The translations under genes and the position numbers were made by a program. The notes under the pieces were generated by a model. The model did no database searches. It was given only the letters and a program-made list of their open reading frames with translations, and had not been told where the DNA came from. A stretch of DNA of 64,000 bases from Leucobacter sp. Ag1. Its GTDB lineage: Bacteria > Actinomycetota > Actinomycetes > Actinomycetales > Microbacteriaceae. Below are positions 24,810 through 33,636 of this stretch, one piece after another; positions within the stretch are counted from its first letter, which is position 1; each line of letters begins with the position of its first letter. Location: positions 26,996-90,995 of the forward strand of contig NZ_LAYO01000102.1 of NCBI RefSeq assembly GCF_000980875.1, given 5' to 3'.

Positions 24810-27143
24810 ATGCGTGGAAGACGAATACTGAGCCTGGGCCTCGGGGCGATGCTCCTGGGGTCCGGCCTGGTCGCCGGGCCGCAGGCCGCGGTGGCGGTCG
24901 AGGCGGAAGACGTGACGCCCGGGGCGGTGACGAGCCAGGGGCTTCCCGAGGGCTTTGGTGTATCGCGGAGCGCGGTGAATGCGATTGCGAAGGAGTCGAT
25001 GCCGGAGTTGCTCGGCGGCGACTACACCCGCGGCTTCACCGACGCGGAGGGTCGTTCGTTCACCGGCAAGGGGCAGATCGTCGTGGTGATCGACGGCGCC
25101 TTCAACCCGCAGCATTCGATGCTGCAGGGCAAGGTCATCGACGAGGCGTGCTTCTTCAAAGACACCATCTGGACGTTGGAAACGGGAGAGAAGGTTCCGG
25201 CGAAGAACCTCTGCGGGGCGACGAGCCGTCCGTGGAACCTCGACCCGGGCGTGCAGATCCTGACCGGACCGGGCAGCAGCGCGGTGTCGAAGGACCTCGA
25301 GAACGCGGTGTGCGTCGGAGAAGACAAGGCTACGGGTGAAACGTGGGAGTACTTCTGCCACAATGCCCACGGGACTGCTACGGCGAGTGCCGTAGCAGGG
25401 AATCCCTATACGCGCCCAGGGACGGGTGAACGGTACGCGGGAGTCGCGACAGGTGCGGAGCTGATCGTGCTGAAGATCGGCGATCAGGTGGGGTGGAACA
25501 ATCCCGCGGTGCGTGCCGCGCTCCGGTATGTGGACGAGGTGCTCGTGCCGAAGTACCCGGGGCGGATCGCGGCCGTGAACCTCTCGGCAAGCGGAGGGAA
25601 AGCGGGATCCGGGCCGTGCAACACAAATTTCTACGGCGAGACCGCTACGAAATTGAAGCAGAAGAAAGTCGCGGTCACCGTCACCTCGGGCAACACGGGA
25701 CACTCCTCAGAAGTCGGCACTTGGTCGTGCGCTGAAGGGCTCATTCGTGTCGGGGCGACCGGGATCAAAGATCTGAACACGCTCACAAGCAAACCCGGGT
25801 CAGCGACGAATGTGTCGACCAGCACCCACCTGCTGGCACCGGTCGGGAGCGCGGAGGGCGACGATAAGAACAACCTGGCGTGGAACAACTCGAGTCCGGC
25901 TGAACCTATCTGGGACTATGGCTATGGCTCGATGGTAGGGACATCGTTCGCGGCGCCGCAGGTCGCGGGCGCGTTCGCGGTGCTGCGCGAGAAGTTCGGG
26001 TACTCGAAGACGGTCGACGAGCTCGTTGCGCTGATGCGCGAGACGGGGGTGCCCGTTGCCGATCAGCGTCCAGGCAACACCGGGGTCGTGACCCCGCGCC
26101 TGTGGCTCGCGGATGCCATCGGCAAACGGGAGACGCCCGTCTACGACTTCACGGGGAACGGGAAGACCGACTTCTCCTACACGGGCACGGTGACCTCGGT
26201 GCCGCTTCGGTTCACCGAGATCGATCTCGCAGCGGATTGGGTCGGCGGGCACACTGAGCACTTCCTCTCCGCGTGGGACTGGAAGGCGCACAGCCGGATC
26301 GTGCCCGTGCACGACTACGATGCACCGAACACGAACGGTGTGATCACGGTCACCGGCGACCGGCTGCTGTACCACCGTTACAACCGGGCCACGAACGCGT
26401 TCGTCGCACCGCAGACGATCCTCGCCACGGGAGCGTTGGGCCTGCGCGGGCTCACCTTCGCGAGTCAGCTGCCGCATCCCACGACGGGGAGCGGGCGTGC
26501 GGTCGTGATGGTGAAGGCCGATGGCAGCCTGGTGGCGCGTGCGAAGGACGCGTACGGCGTCGGGCTCGGCGCGGAGCGCGTCCTGCTGACCTCGATGGAC
26601 CCTGTCGGGACGCGCAGCGGTACGAAGCCTGCGGAGCCCGCGAGTTCGAACACGTCCGCGGACGGTACCGGGCAGCGCTCCGCGGGAGCGCGCTCGGCGT
26701 CGAAGGACGTCGGGAGCGGAACCGCCGACAGCGGCGCCGACGGTTCCGGCCCTGGCACTCGCGTCGAGAAGTCGCTCGCCGGAGCGTCTCGCCTGGTCGC
26801 GGTCACCGACGTGAACGGCGACGGGAATCCCGACCTCGTCACGCGCGAGCCCGGCACCGGTGCGCCGATGGTGCGTTGGGGCACCGGAAACCCGGTGACT
26901 CCGTTCCAGACGAAGACCCAGGCGCTGAGCGAGGAGACCTACTGGGGCGACAAGGAGCAGATGTTCGTGTTCCCCGCAACCAGTACGACTCCGGCGCATC
27001 TCGGGTATCGGGCACCGACCACGGGCGCGCTCCTCCACTTCCCGTTCGAACGATCCGGCACCTCCTGGCGTGTCAGCCCCGACTACCGACAGGGCGGCAA
27101 CTGGGACGACACCGCGAACTTCCGGCTGGCGCCGGAGAAATGA
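24810..27143 (+). CDS. Secreted subtilisin-like (S8) serine protease with calcium-binding repeats
   Basis: A 777-residue exported protease. ATG chosen with GGAG five bases upstream and a signal peptide of about 30 residues. The S8 triad is D95 (VVVIDGAFN), H187 (CHNAHGTATASAVAG) and S379 (VGTSFAAPQVAG), with oxyanion N295 (TSGNTG). The C-terminal half has FG-GAP/VCBS-like Ca-binding loops (DFTGNGKTD and DVNGDGNPD) separated by a Ser/Gly-rich linker. It has no propeptide I9 domain that I can recognise. The stop overlaps the start of a large surface protein, so the two are made together. Confidence 0.88.
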   Translation: MRGRRILSLGLGAMLLGSGLVAGPQAAVAVEAEDVTPGAVTSQGLPEGFGVSRSAVNAIAKESMPELLGGDYTRGFTDAEGRSFTGKGQIVVVIDGAFNPQHSMLQGKVIDEACFFKDTIWTLETGEKVPAKNLCGATSRPWNLDPGVQILTGPGSSAVSKDLENAVCVGEDKATGETWEYFCHNAHGTATASAVAGNPYTRPGTGERYAGVATGAELIVLKIGDQVGWNNPAVRAALRYVDEVLVPKYPGRIAAVNLSASGGKAGSGPCNTNFYGETATKLKQKKVAVTVTSGNTGHSSEVGTWSCAEGLIRVGATGIKDLNTLTSKPGSATNVSTSTHLLAPVGSAEGDDKNNLAWNNSSPAEPIWDYGYGSMVGTSFAAPQVAGAFAVLREKFGYSKTVDELVALMRETGVPVADQRPGNTGVVTPRLWLADAIGKRETPVYDFTGNGKTDFSYTGTVTSVPLRFTEIDLAADWVGGHTEHFLSAWDWKAHSRIVPVHDYDAPNTNGVITVTGDRLLYHRYNRATNAFVAPQTILATGALGLRGLTFASQLPHPTTGSGRAVVMVKADGSLVARAKDAYGVGLGAERVLLTSMDPVGTRSGTKPAEPASSNTSADGTGQRSAGARSASKDVGSGTADSGADGSGPGTRVEKSLAGASRLVAVTDVNGDGNPDLVTREPGTGAPMVRWGTGNPVTPFQTKTQALSEETYWGDKEQMFVFPATSTTPAHLGYRAPTTGALLHFPFERSGTSWRVSPDYRQGGNWDDTANFRLAPEK

Positions 27144-30100
27144 GCACAATGCAGAACCTGAACCATACGCACTCCGCCGGACGCGCCGGGCAGCCCACCC
27201 GGTGGTCGCGGCGCCTGACCGCGGGCGCGACCGCCGTACTGCTCGGCGCGAACTGGCTCGGCTTCGCCGGGACCGCGCATGCGGCCCCGGCGGGTGATGC
27301 CGGGAAGCGTGAGGCGCAGTCCCCGACGTACGTGCCGGGCGCGAGCATCCAGCCGACGAAGGCCGATACCGAATCGGAGCACTATAACACCTGGCACTTC
27401 GGTCCGGGCGACGGGTACGCGCAGCGAGCGGTCCAGCAGCGCAACGGTGTGCTGCTCGAGGCGGGTGTTCCCACGCAGGTGATCCGCGGGAACGGGAACG
27501 ACGTCGATCAGGGCACTGACTCGACACCGATCGAGGACGTCCTCGACGGGCTCGAACTCGTTGCGTCCGACACGGCGGACCTGAGCTACCAGGTGGGTGT
27601 ACGCGTCGACGTGAATGCGTCCGGTACGTGGGACGACGGAGACCTCTGGACTACGCTTCGCGCTCCGGCCGGCGATCCGAGCGTGTGGACGACGAGTCAG
27701 GCCGTCGGCGGGCTGGCCGCGGGCGCGGCCGCTCCCGCTGGCGAGATGCTCGCCGCACTGGGGGATCGTGCGTACGCGATCTCGACGGGGTTCCTTGCGT
27801 GGAAGCCTGCCGAACCGGTGCTGGTCTCCTCGTTCACCGATGCTTCGGGTGTGACGAAGTTCCGTCCGGCCCCCGAGGCCACTCCTACGGGTGAAGAGAA
27901 GCGGGAAAGTGCTCCGGAGATTCGGCCGAACGGCGATACTTTCCCGGGGTGGCATGACGCTGCAGATGCCGGTGGAGACCTCAGCTACGAGGACATGACC
28001 GGGCAGTGGGTTCCCGGCGGGCTGAACATGCTTGGCAAAGTCCAACTCATCAAAGGTCTCGAAGAGAGCGCGTACCTGACGAACGGCATCGATCGAGCGC
28101 AGTCGATGCGGGTCGCGGCGACGCCGAAGTCGCCCTGGGAGCAATCGGAAGACGAAGACCCCGCGGCTCCGCTGTGGGCGCAGGTGCTGGTGCGTGCCTA
28201 TCCCGACGGGGTGCGCGACGTGCCGGTGGACGTCATCGTGCGGGCGGCGGTGCCGAAGAATGGCGACCTCTCGCAGGCGAGCGAGTGGATGCTGTCCGCC
28301 CCCGTCGGCGGAGTTCCTGCTGATACCCCGGTCTCGTTCGATGAGATCCGGGCGGCGCTGGGCGAGCACGACGTGACCGGCTACGGCGTGTTCCTCGACA
28401 CGGGCGACTACGCGTATCTCGGGCAGATCGTGTTCAACGGAACAACCACCAGATTCGTGCAGAGTTCCATGCCTTGGATTGTCAACTGGAGCGTCAAGCT
28501 GTCGGCAACGACGGTGAAACCCGGCGAGACCATCACCATCACCGGAACCGGATTCGACAATGGCGGTGAAGTGCTGATCGCTGGATTGTGTCGGGAGACC
28601 GTGCCCGTTGAAGCCACGACGAGCTTCACAGTGACCTGCACGGTCCCGGACGATCAGCAGCCGGGAGAAGTAGATCTGGCTGTCGGTTATGGGAGCGTGA
28701 AATCGCGGTACTTCATCACGATCGAGGCCGCCGATTCCGAGCAGGAAACACGCGTCGTCCGGTGGCCGCATGTCGCACGCGACGGAAGCGATGCGCCCGG
28801 GTGGCGCGGCGAAACCGGAGACGACGGATCGATGCGAGTCTGGCGGGGAGGTCAGGGCTTCCACTGGCTCATGGAAGGCGACTCACGACTCCTGAACCAG
28901 CTCGCCACCGACGCATACCTGCCGAACGCGATCACGGATGCGCGAACCATGCGTGTGAACGCCTGGGACGAATCAGACGTGCAGGGGAGCGACCTTCCTG
29001 AGCTCGGAACCGACGAACTCCTGTGGGCGCAAATCGAAGTGAATACGTACCCCGATGGCCGCGGTGAGCCGCCGGTGCCCGTCACCGTGCGGGCGCTCGT
29101 TCCTCGCAGCGGCGAATTCTCCGCGACGACCGAATGGGCGCTCTCAGCGGCGATCGGTGGCATCGGTGCCGACACCGCGGCTTCGATCGATACGATCGCT
29201 GCCGCGCTGGGTGAGCACGATGTCATCGGGTACGGCGTGCACGTCGGAGACGGAGCGAGCGTCCTCGTCCGTGACATCACGTTCGGTTCGGAACAGACGT
29301 ACTTCGTCACCTCTCCGGTCATGGTGTTTGATCCGTTCGTCGAGGTCGAACCGAAACAGGCTCGCCCCGGCGACGAAGTCACGATCCGAATGAAGCACTT
29401 TAACGTCGACACGAGCGTGCGGATCGCCGGGCTCTGCACGCAAGCGGTGCGCCTGAACGCGCGCGGTGAAGCTTCGGTCACTTGCACCCTGCCCAAGGAA
29501 CAGGAACCCGGCGAACTGCGCATCATCGTGACCGGCGACCCGGTCGGCAGCGAAGGGCGGGCTGACCTGACAGTGCTCCCCGCGGACGACCCGGAACTCA
29601 CGACCCCTGTGGACGCGGTTGTTCCGGGCAAGGCGTTCACCTTCACTGGCGCCGGATTCGCCCCCGGCGAAGCCGTGACGATCACCGGCGTGTGCGCGCA
29701 GGAAGTTGTGGCCGATGCGAAGGGGAGGATCGCCGTCGAGTGCACCGTCCCCGACTCCCACCTGCCGGGCGTCGTGACGGTGAAGGCGACCGGCCAGAAA
29801 TCCGACGTAGCGGTGAGCGCCGACCTCACCATCGGCCTTGGGCCGGTGGATCCGCCGGTGGCTCCGGTGTGGTCGCGTCTGGGCGGCGCGGATCGGTTCG
29901 AGACCGCGGTCAAGGTCTCGCGTGAGCACTTCCCGAACGGCGCGAAGGCCGTCGTGCTGTCCCGCCACGATGTTCCCGCGGACGCGCTGACCGCGGCCCC
30001 GTTCGCGGTGAAGCAGAACGCGCCCCTGCTCTTGACCCAGACCGGCACCCTCACGGCCGCGACGAAGACGGAACTGCAGCGGCTCAAGCCCGACACGGTG

Positions 30101-30769
30101 TACATCGCAGGCGGTACCGGCGCGGTATCCGCGCAGGTCGAGCAGCAGGTGCGTGCCCTGGGCGCCAAGACGGTGCGGATGGGCGGCAGCGACCGGTACG
30201 CGACGGCGAACCAGATCGCGAAGACGGGCTGGGGCAAGACGGGCGCGTCCGCGGTGTTCATCGCGACGGGCCGGGACTTCCCCGATGCGCTGTCCGCGGG
30301 AGCTGCCGCGGGTGGCGTGGACGCTCCGGTGCTCCTCGTCGACGGGAAGGCCGGGGCGGTGCGCCAGGATGTGCGGGCGCAGCTGACCGCGCTCAAGCCG
30401 GCCGCGGTGCATATCGCGGGCGGCACGGGCGTGGTGTCGAAGGGCATCGAGTCTGGCCTGGGCAAGAGTGCGAAGGTCGCCCGTCACAGTGGTGCGGATC
30501 GGTATGCGACGTCGGCGGCGATTGCGAAGTCGTGGCATACGAAGTCGGGCGCGGTGTATCTCGCGACGGGTGCGGGGTTCGCTGATGCGTTGACGGGTGC
30601 TGCGGTTGCTGGTGGGAAGCCGGGTCCGGTGTTGCTGGTGCGTTCGGGGTGTGTGCCGGCGTCTGTGGCTGGTGTGCTGGGTGAGATCACGCCGCAGGCG
30701 GGGTATGTGCTGGGTGGTGCGGGTGTGGTGAGTGAGCGTGTGCTGACGAACCGCAACACCTGCGCCTAG
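27140..30769 (+). CDS. Large modular cell-surface protein with three CWB2 wall-binding repeats
   Basis: A 1209-residue exported protein. Signal peptide to about residue 55 (LGFAGTAHAAPAG). Three related modules follow (about 79-250, 268-443 and 541-722), sharing the pattern of a W-x-x-S strand, a VGG/IGG turn, an AALGEHDV helix and a YGV strand. Three Ig/IPT-like domains alternate with them (about 445-535, 723-815, 816-905), each with a KPGETITITGTGF-like strand and a conserved Cys pair. The C-terminus carries three cell-wall-binding type 2 repeats (GGADRFETA, GGSDRYATA, SGADRYATS). It is probably held non-covalently in the wall. Function unknown; ATGA-coupled to the protease. Confidence 0.85.
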   Translation: MSTMQNLNHTHSAGRAGQPTRWSRRLTAGATAVLLGANWLGFAGTAHAAPAGDAGKREAQSPTYVPGASIQPTKADTESEHYNTWHFGPGDGYAQRAVQQRNGVLLEAGVPTQVIRGNGNDVDQGTDSTPIEDVLDGLELVASDTADLSYQVGVRVDVNASGTWDDGDLWTTLRAPAGDPSVWTTSQAVGGLAAGAAAPAGEMLAALGDRAYAISTGFLAWKPAEPVLVSSFTDASGVTKFRPAPEATPTGEEKRESAPEIRPNGDTFPGWHDAADAGGDLSYEDMTGQWVPGGLNMLGKVQLIKGLEESAYLTNGIDRAQSMRVAATPKSPWEQSEDEDPAAPLWAQVLVRAYPDGVRDVPVDVIVRAAVPKNGDLSQASEWMLSAPVGGVPADTPVSFDEIRAALGEHDVTGYGVFLDTGDYAYLGQIVFNGTTTRFVQSSMPWIVNWSVKLSATTVKPGETITITGTGFDNGGEVLIAGLCRETVPVEATTSFTVTCTVPDDQQPGEVDLAVGYGSVKSRYFITIEAADSEQETRVVRWPHVARDGSDAPGWRGETGDDGSMRVWRGGQGFHWLMEGDSRLLNQLATDAYLPNAITDARTMRVNAWDESDVQGSDLPELGTDELLWAQIEVNTYPDGRGEPPVPVTVRALVPRSGEFSATTEWALSAAIGGIGADTAASIDTIAAALGEHDVIGYGVHVGDGASVLVRDITFGSEQTYFVTSPVMVFDPFVEVEPKQARPGDEVTIRMKHFNVDTSVRIAGLCTQAVRLNARGEASVTCTLPKEQEPGELRIIVTGDPVGSEGRADLTVLPADDPELTTPVDAVVPGKAFTFTGAGFAPGEAVTITGVCAQEVVADAKGRIAVECTVPDSHLPGVVTVKATGQKSDVAVSADLTIGLGPVDPPVAPVWSRLGGADRFETAVKVSREHFPNGAKAVVLSRHDVPADALTAAPFAVKQNAPLLLTQTGTLTAATKTELQRLKPDTVYIAGGTGAVSAQVEQQVRALGAKTVRMGGSDRYATANQIAKTGWGKTGASAVFIATGRDFPDALSAGAAAGGVDAPVLLVDGKAGAVRQDVRAQLTALKPAAVHIAGGTGVVSKGIESGLGKSAKVARHSGADRYATSAAIAKSWHTKSGAVYLATGAGFADALTGAAVAGGKPGPVLLVRSGCVPASVAGVLGEITPQAGYVLGGAGVVSERVLTNRNTCA

Positions 30770-30804
30770 GCCATCGACGGGCCTCACAGCCTGCCTGTCG
30801 AGGT

Positions 30805-30835
30805 GGCGGGTCAGCGCATCGGAAGCTGACCCGCC
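30805..30835 (+). terminator. Terminator after the CWB2 surface protein
   Basis: A perfect 11-bp stem (30805-30815 with 30825-30835) and 9-nt loop lies 36 nt after the stop codon. Confidence 0.65.
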
Positions 30836-30855
30836 GCCCCTGGCCGATACCGGCG

Positions 30856-30897
30856 GTCGCGGGGACAGGACGGCCAACCGCCGTCCAGCCCCGCGAC
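30856..30897 (-). terminator. Possible terminator for the DyP cluster
   Basis: Perfect 9-bp arms (30856-30864 and 30889-30897) enclose a smaller hairpin. It lies just past the stop codon of the opposing DyP peroxidase gene. Confidence 0.45.
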
Positions 30898-30914
30898 TGC
30901 CGGTGCCCGGACCG

Positions 30915-32159
30915 CTACGCCACGAGCGTCTCGCCGAGCCGGCCCCCGGCACGCCACCCCGGCGGGATCGCGAACACCGCCGAACCGATGTGGGTGACCC
31001 ACTCGTTCATCAGGTCCGCCTCGTCGAGGCGCCGCTGGATCGGGACGAACTGCGCGAGCGGATCGCGCTGATAGCAGGCGAAGAGCAGCCCCTGCTCGAG
31101 TCCGTCGTCGTAGTTCACCGCGCGCCGGTAGATGCGCTCGCCCGGATCCGTCGAGTGCGCGCGGGCGATGTGCGCGTCCTTCGAGATCACGGTGAAACCG
31201 AGCGAATCCCGCGCCGCGAAGTCCGGCTCGTCGTGCTCCTTCTTCCCGGTCAGCGGGGCGCCCTCGCGCAGAGTCCGACCCATCGCGAACTCGCGACCGA
31301 TCCGATCCACCCGATCCCACGTATCGAGCTCCATGCGGATCCGACGCAGCACCAGAGCGCTCCCGTTCCGCAACCAGCCCGCATCCGCGCCGAGCCACAC
31401 GAGCCCGGAGAAATCGGACGCGGCCGGCTTCGGATTCACGGTCCCGTCGACCTGGCCCATCAGATTGCGCATCGTGCGGCCGTCGGACTCGGTGCCGCGC
31501 GCACGCGCGAAACCGTCCTGCCGCCAGCGCGGCTTCGCGAACGGGCGCACGTCCTTCACCAGGAACCGCGCGGCGTGCGCGATCGTCACCGGATCATCGG
31601 CGGCGATCACGAGCAGCAGATCGCCACCGCTGTACGCCTCCTCGAGGCGGTCCCGCGAGAACTTCGGCAGCGGCCCCAGCCACGCGGGCACCGCTGCGGG
31701 ATCGACCCGCCGCACCAGCTCCCGGCCGAAGCCCACCGTGACCGTCAACCGCGCGGGCAACTCGGCGAGCTCCGGCTCGACGTCCGCCAGGGGAGCGGTG
31801 CCCGCGGTGAGCGCCTCGACGTCCCCGCTCAGCAGGCGGAGCATGCGCAGGATCCCATCGTGATCGGCATCGGGCAGCAGATCCAGCGCGAGATAGCTCA
31901 CGTGCGCCGTGTGCGCCGTCGTGATTCCGGCCTGGTGCGCGCCGTGGCACGGAATGCGCTCGGAGCCGTGGGTCGTCTCGGCGACCGGCTCCGCGCCGGG
32001 GCGGCCGGCACCGCCCGCGATCGCGAACCCGGCAGCCGTGACGGCCGCGCCGCCGGCCGCCCCGGCGAGGGCTCCGAAGAGCCCCCGCCGGCTGACCGAG
32101 CGCGTCGATGACGCGCTCGGGGCGGCCGTCTCGGCTGTCGCGGGCTCAGTGGCCGGCAT
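30915..32159 (-). CDS. Tat-exported DyP-type haem peroxidase
   Basis: A 414-residue dye-decolourising peroxidase. The N-terminus has a twin-arginine signal (SVSRRGLFGALAG, R24-R25) and hydrophobic stretch, so the folded haem protein is exported by Tat. The family motif GQVDGT (GxxDG) holds the distal Asp, and ISKDAHIARAHS provides the proximal haem His region. The type resembles EfeB/DtpA. It is last in a minus-strand run with PCuAC and CopC genes and overlaps the PCuAC gene by 14 nt. In Streptomyces a Tat-exported DyP (DtpA) is likewise linked to copper chaperones. Confidence 0.9.
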   Translation of the reverse strand: MPATEPATAETAAPSASSTRSVSRRGLFGALAGAAGGAAVTAAGFAIAGGAGRPGAEPVAETTHGSERIPCHGAHQAGITTAHTAHVSYLALDLLPDADHDGILRMLRLLSGDVEALTAGTAPLADVEPELAELPARLTVTVGFGRELVRRVDPAAVPAWLGPLPKFSRDRLEEAYSGGDLLLVIAADDPVTIAHAARFLVKDVRPFAKPRWRQDGFARARGTESDGRTMRNLMGQVDGTVNPKPAASDFSGLVWLGADAGWLRNGSALVLRRIRMELDTWDRVDRIGREFAMGRTLREGAPLTGKKEHDEPDFAARDSLGFTVISKDAHIARAHSTDPGERIYRRAVNYDDGLEQGLLFACYQRDPLAQFVPIQRRLDEADLMNEWVTHIGSAVFAIPPGWRAGGRLGETLVA

Positions 32160-32706
32160 GCTCGGCGCCGCCGTCGTAGTTCTCGTTCGCGCCGCTGAAC
32201 GCCTTGCCGAGCACCGGCACCTCGAGCGTGCTGCCGTCCGAGAACTTCAGCGTGACGGGGACCTCGTCGCCGGCCTTCACCGGCTTCTTCAGGTCCATCA
32301 GCATGATGTGGGTGCTGCCGGGTTCCAGCGCGGCGGTCTTGCCTGCCGGGATCTTGATCCCGCCCTCCTTCTTGCGCATGGTGGCGGTGCCGTTCTCGAC
32401 GATCGTCTCGTGCAGCTCGACCATGCCGGCGATCGGCGTCGAGGCCGACTCGAGCGTGACGTCGGACGAGCCCGAGTTCTTGAGCGTGCCGAACACGGCG
32501 CTCATGTCGCCGTCGGTCGCCTTGACCCAGGCGTCAGCCAGCTCGACCGGGGCCTTCTGCTGCTGCTCGGCGGTCGCCGAGGGCTTCTCGGAGGATGCCG
32601 GCGTCGAGGAGCAGGAGGTCAGGCCGAGACCGAGCGCGAGCGCGGCCGCGGAGACGGCGACGCCGGTGGCGGCGCGACGGATCGGGGAAACGGTGGAAAG
32701 GGACAT
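32146..32706 (-). CDS. PCu(A)C-type periplasmic copper chaperone lipoprotein
   Basis: A 186-residue lipoprotein (lipobox LTSC, C32). The PCuAC Cu(I) site is intact: a His in MVELHET, a Met in TATMRKK, then THIMLMDL supplying His and Met, with the spacing of the H-(M)x10-M-x21-HxM motif. A His-rich tail (AEHAGH) may add binding capacity. Start chosen at MSLSTV, which gives a proper signal peptide. It likely delivers copper to an extracytoplasmic enzyme such as a cytochrome oxidase or another cuproenzyme. Confidence 0.9.
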   Translation of the reverse strand: MSLSTVSPIRRAATGVAVSAAALALGLGLTSCSSTPASSEKPSATAEQQQKAPVELADAWVKATDGDMSAVFGTLKNSGSSDVTLESASTPIAGMVELHETIVENGTATMRKKEGGIKIPAGKTAALEPGSTHIMLMDLKKPVKAGDEVPVTLKFSDGSTLEVPVLGKAFSGANENYDGGAEHAGH

Positions 32707-32925
32707 GTGTGTACTCCAGATGATGTGCTCGGCGCGGGTGCGCCGGGTGCCGTGCCGCGGGCGCGACCGGGCCGTCGATGCGGCCGAGTCGCGACGGAGC
32801 GACGCTTCGGCGCGCGGGCGCGCCGGGCATCGCCGCGTGCGGGCACGGCGAAACAGGGATCGCTGCGCGCGCGTGCGGTGCGCAGCGAGGGGAGCGCGCG
32901 CCATCGAGGCGCGCGTCGGAGAGGA

Positions 32926-33549
32926 CTACTCCGCGGACTCCACGGAGTCGCTCGGCTTCTTCTTGCGCGTCAGCACCACGGTCGCGGCGATCACGACCAC
33001 CAGTCCGCCGCCGATCCCCGCGACCGCGCCGATCGGCACGCCGCCGGACTCGGAGGACGCCTTCGACTCGGAGGACGCATCCGGCTTCGCACTGCCCTCG
33101 GGCTCGGTGAAGCGGGGATCCTTCTCGCCGACGGCGGTGACCTTCGCCGACCCGTCCTCAGCCACCTCGAAGAAGTAGCTGCCCGAGATCGGGTGACCGT
33201 CGGAGGAGACCACGCGCCACGCCACCTGGTAAGCGCCGCCCGCCGGGAGCGGAGCCTTGACGGCCTGGCTCACGTCGCGTTCGTTCACCACCGCGTCGCC
33301 ATCGCTGACGACGGCGCCCTTCGGATCGGTGATCGCGATCTCGGTGCCCACCTTGATCACGGAGTCGCTGAACGTCAGCGTGATCCCGGAGACCGCACCG
33401 GTCTGCTGGTCCTGGGTGAATCCCTGACCGACCAGTTCGTCGTGCGCGAAGGCCGGCGAAGCCGCGAGGGCGGTGCCGCCGATGGCGAGGGCGCCGGCGA
33501 TCGCCGTCGCCGCGGTGAAGCGGCGGAGCCGCGAGACAGTTCTGGACAT
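32926..33549 (-). CDS. CopC-domain copper-binding protein, membrane anchored
   Basis: A 207-residue exported protein. Cleavage after SPAFA would leave a mature N-terminal histidine (HDELVGQGF), the classic CopC Cu(II) ligand. A second ligand region is SSDGHPISGSYFF. An acidic Ser-rich linker leads to a C-terminal helix (VAGIGGGLVVVIAATVVL) with a short basic tail, so the domain is tethered outside the membrane. It lies between the small membrane protein and the PCuAC chaperone and probably stores or passes on copper. Confidence 0.9.
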   Translation of the reverse strand: MSRTVSRLRRFTAATAIAGALAIGGTALAASPAFAHDELVGQGFTQDQQTGAVSGITLTFSDSVIKVGTEIAITDPKGAVVSDGDAVVNERDVSQAVKAPLPAGGAYQVAWRVVSSDGHPISGSYFFEVAEDGSAKVTAVGEKDPRFTEPEGSAKPDASSESKASSESGGVPIGAVAGIGGGLVVVIAATVVLTRKKKPSDSVESAE

Positions 33550-33636
33550 GGGTGAGCTGAGCGCTTTCTGCTGGAGCCGGGTGCGCGGAACGGCACCGCG
33601 GGCGGAGTCTGAGGTCGGCGGACGGCGCGGCCGGAG

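Noticed and set aside
28852..30952. Long minus-strand frames opposite the CWB2 surface protein
   Set aside because: Shadow frames produced by codon bias; the plus frame has a signal peptide and CWB2 repeats.
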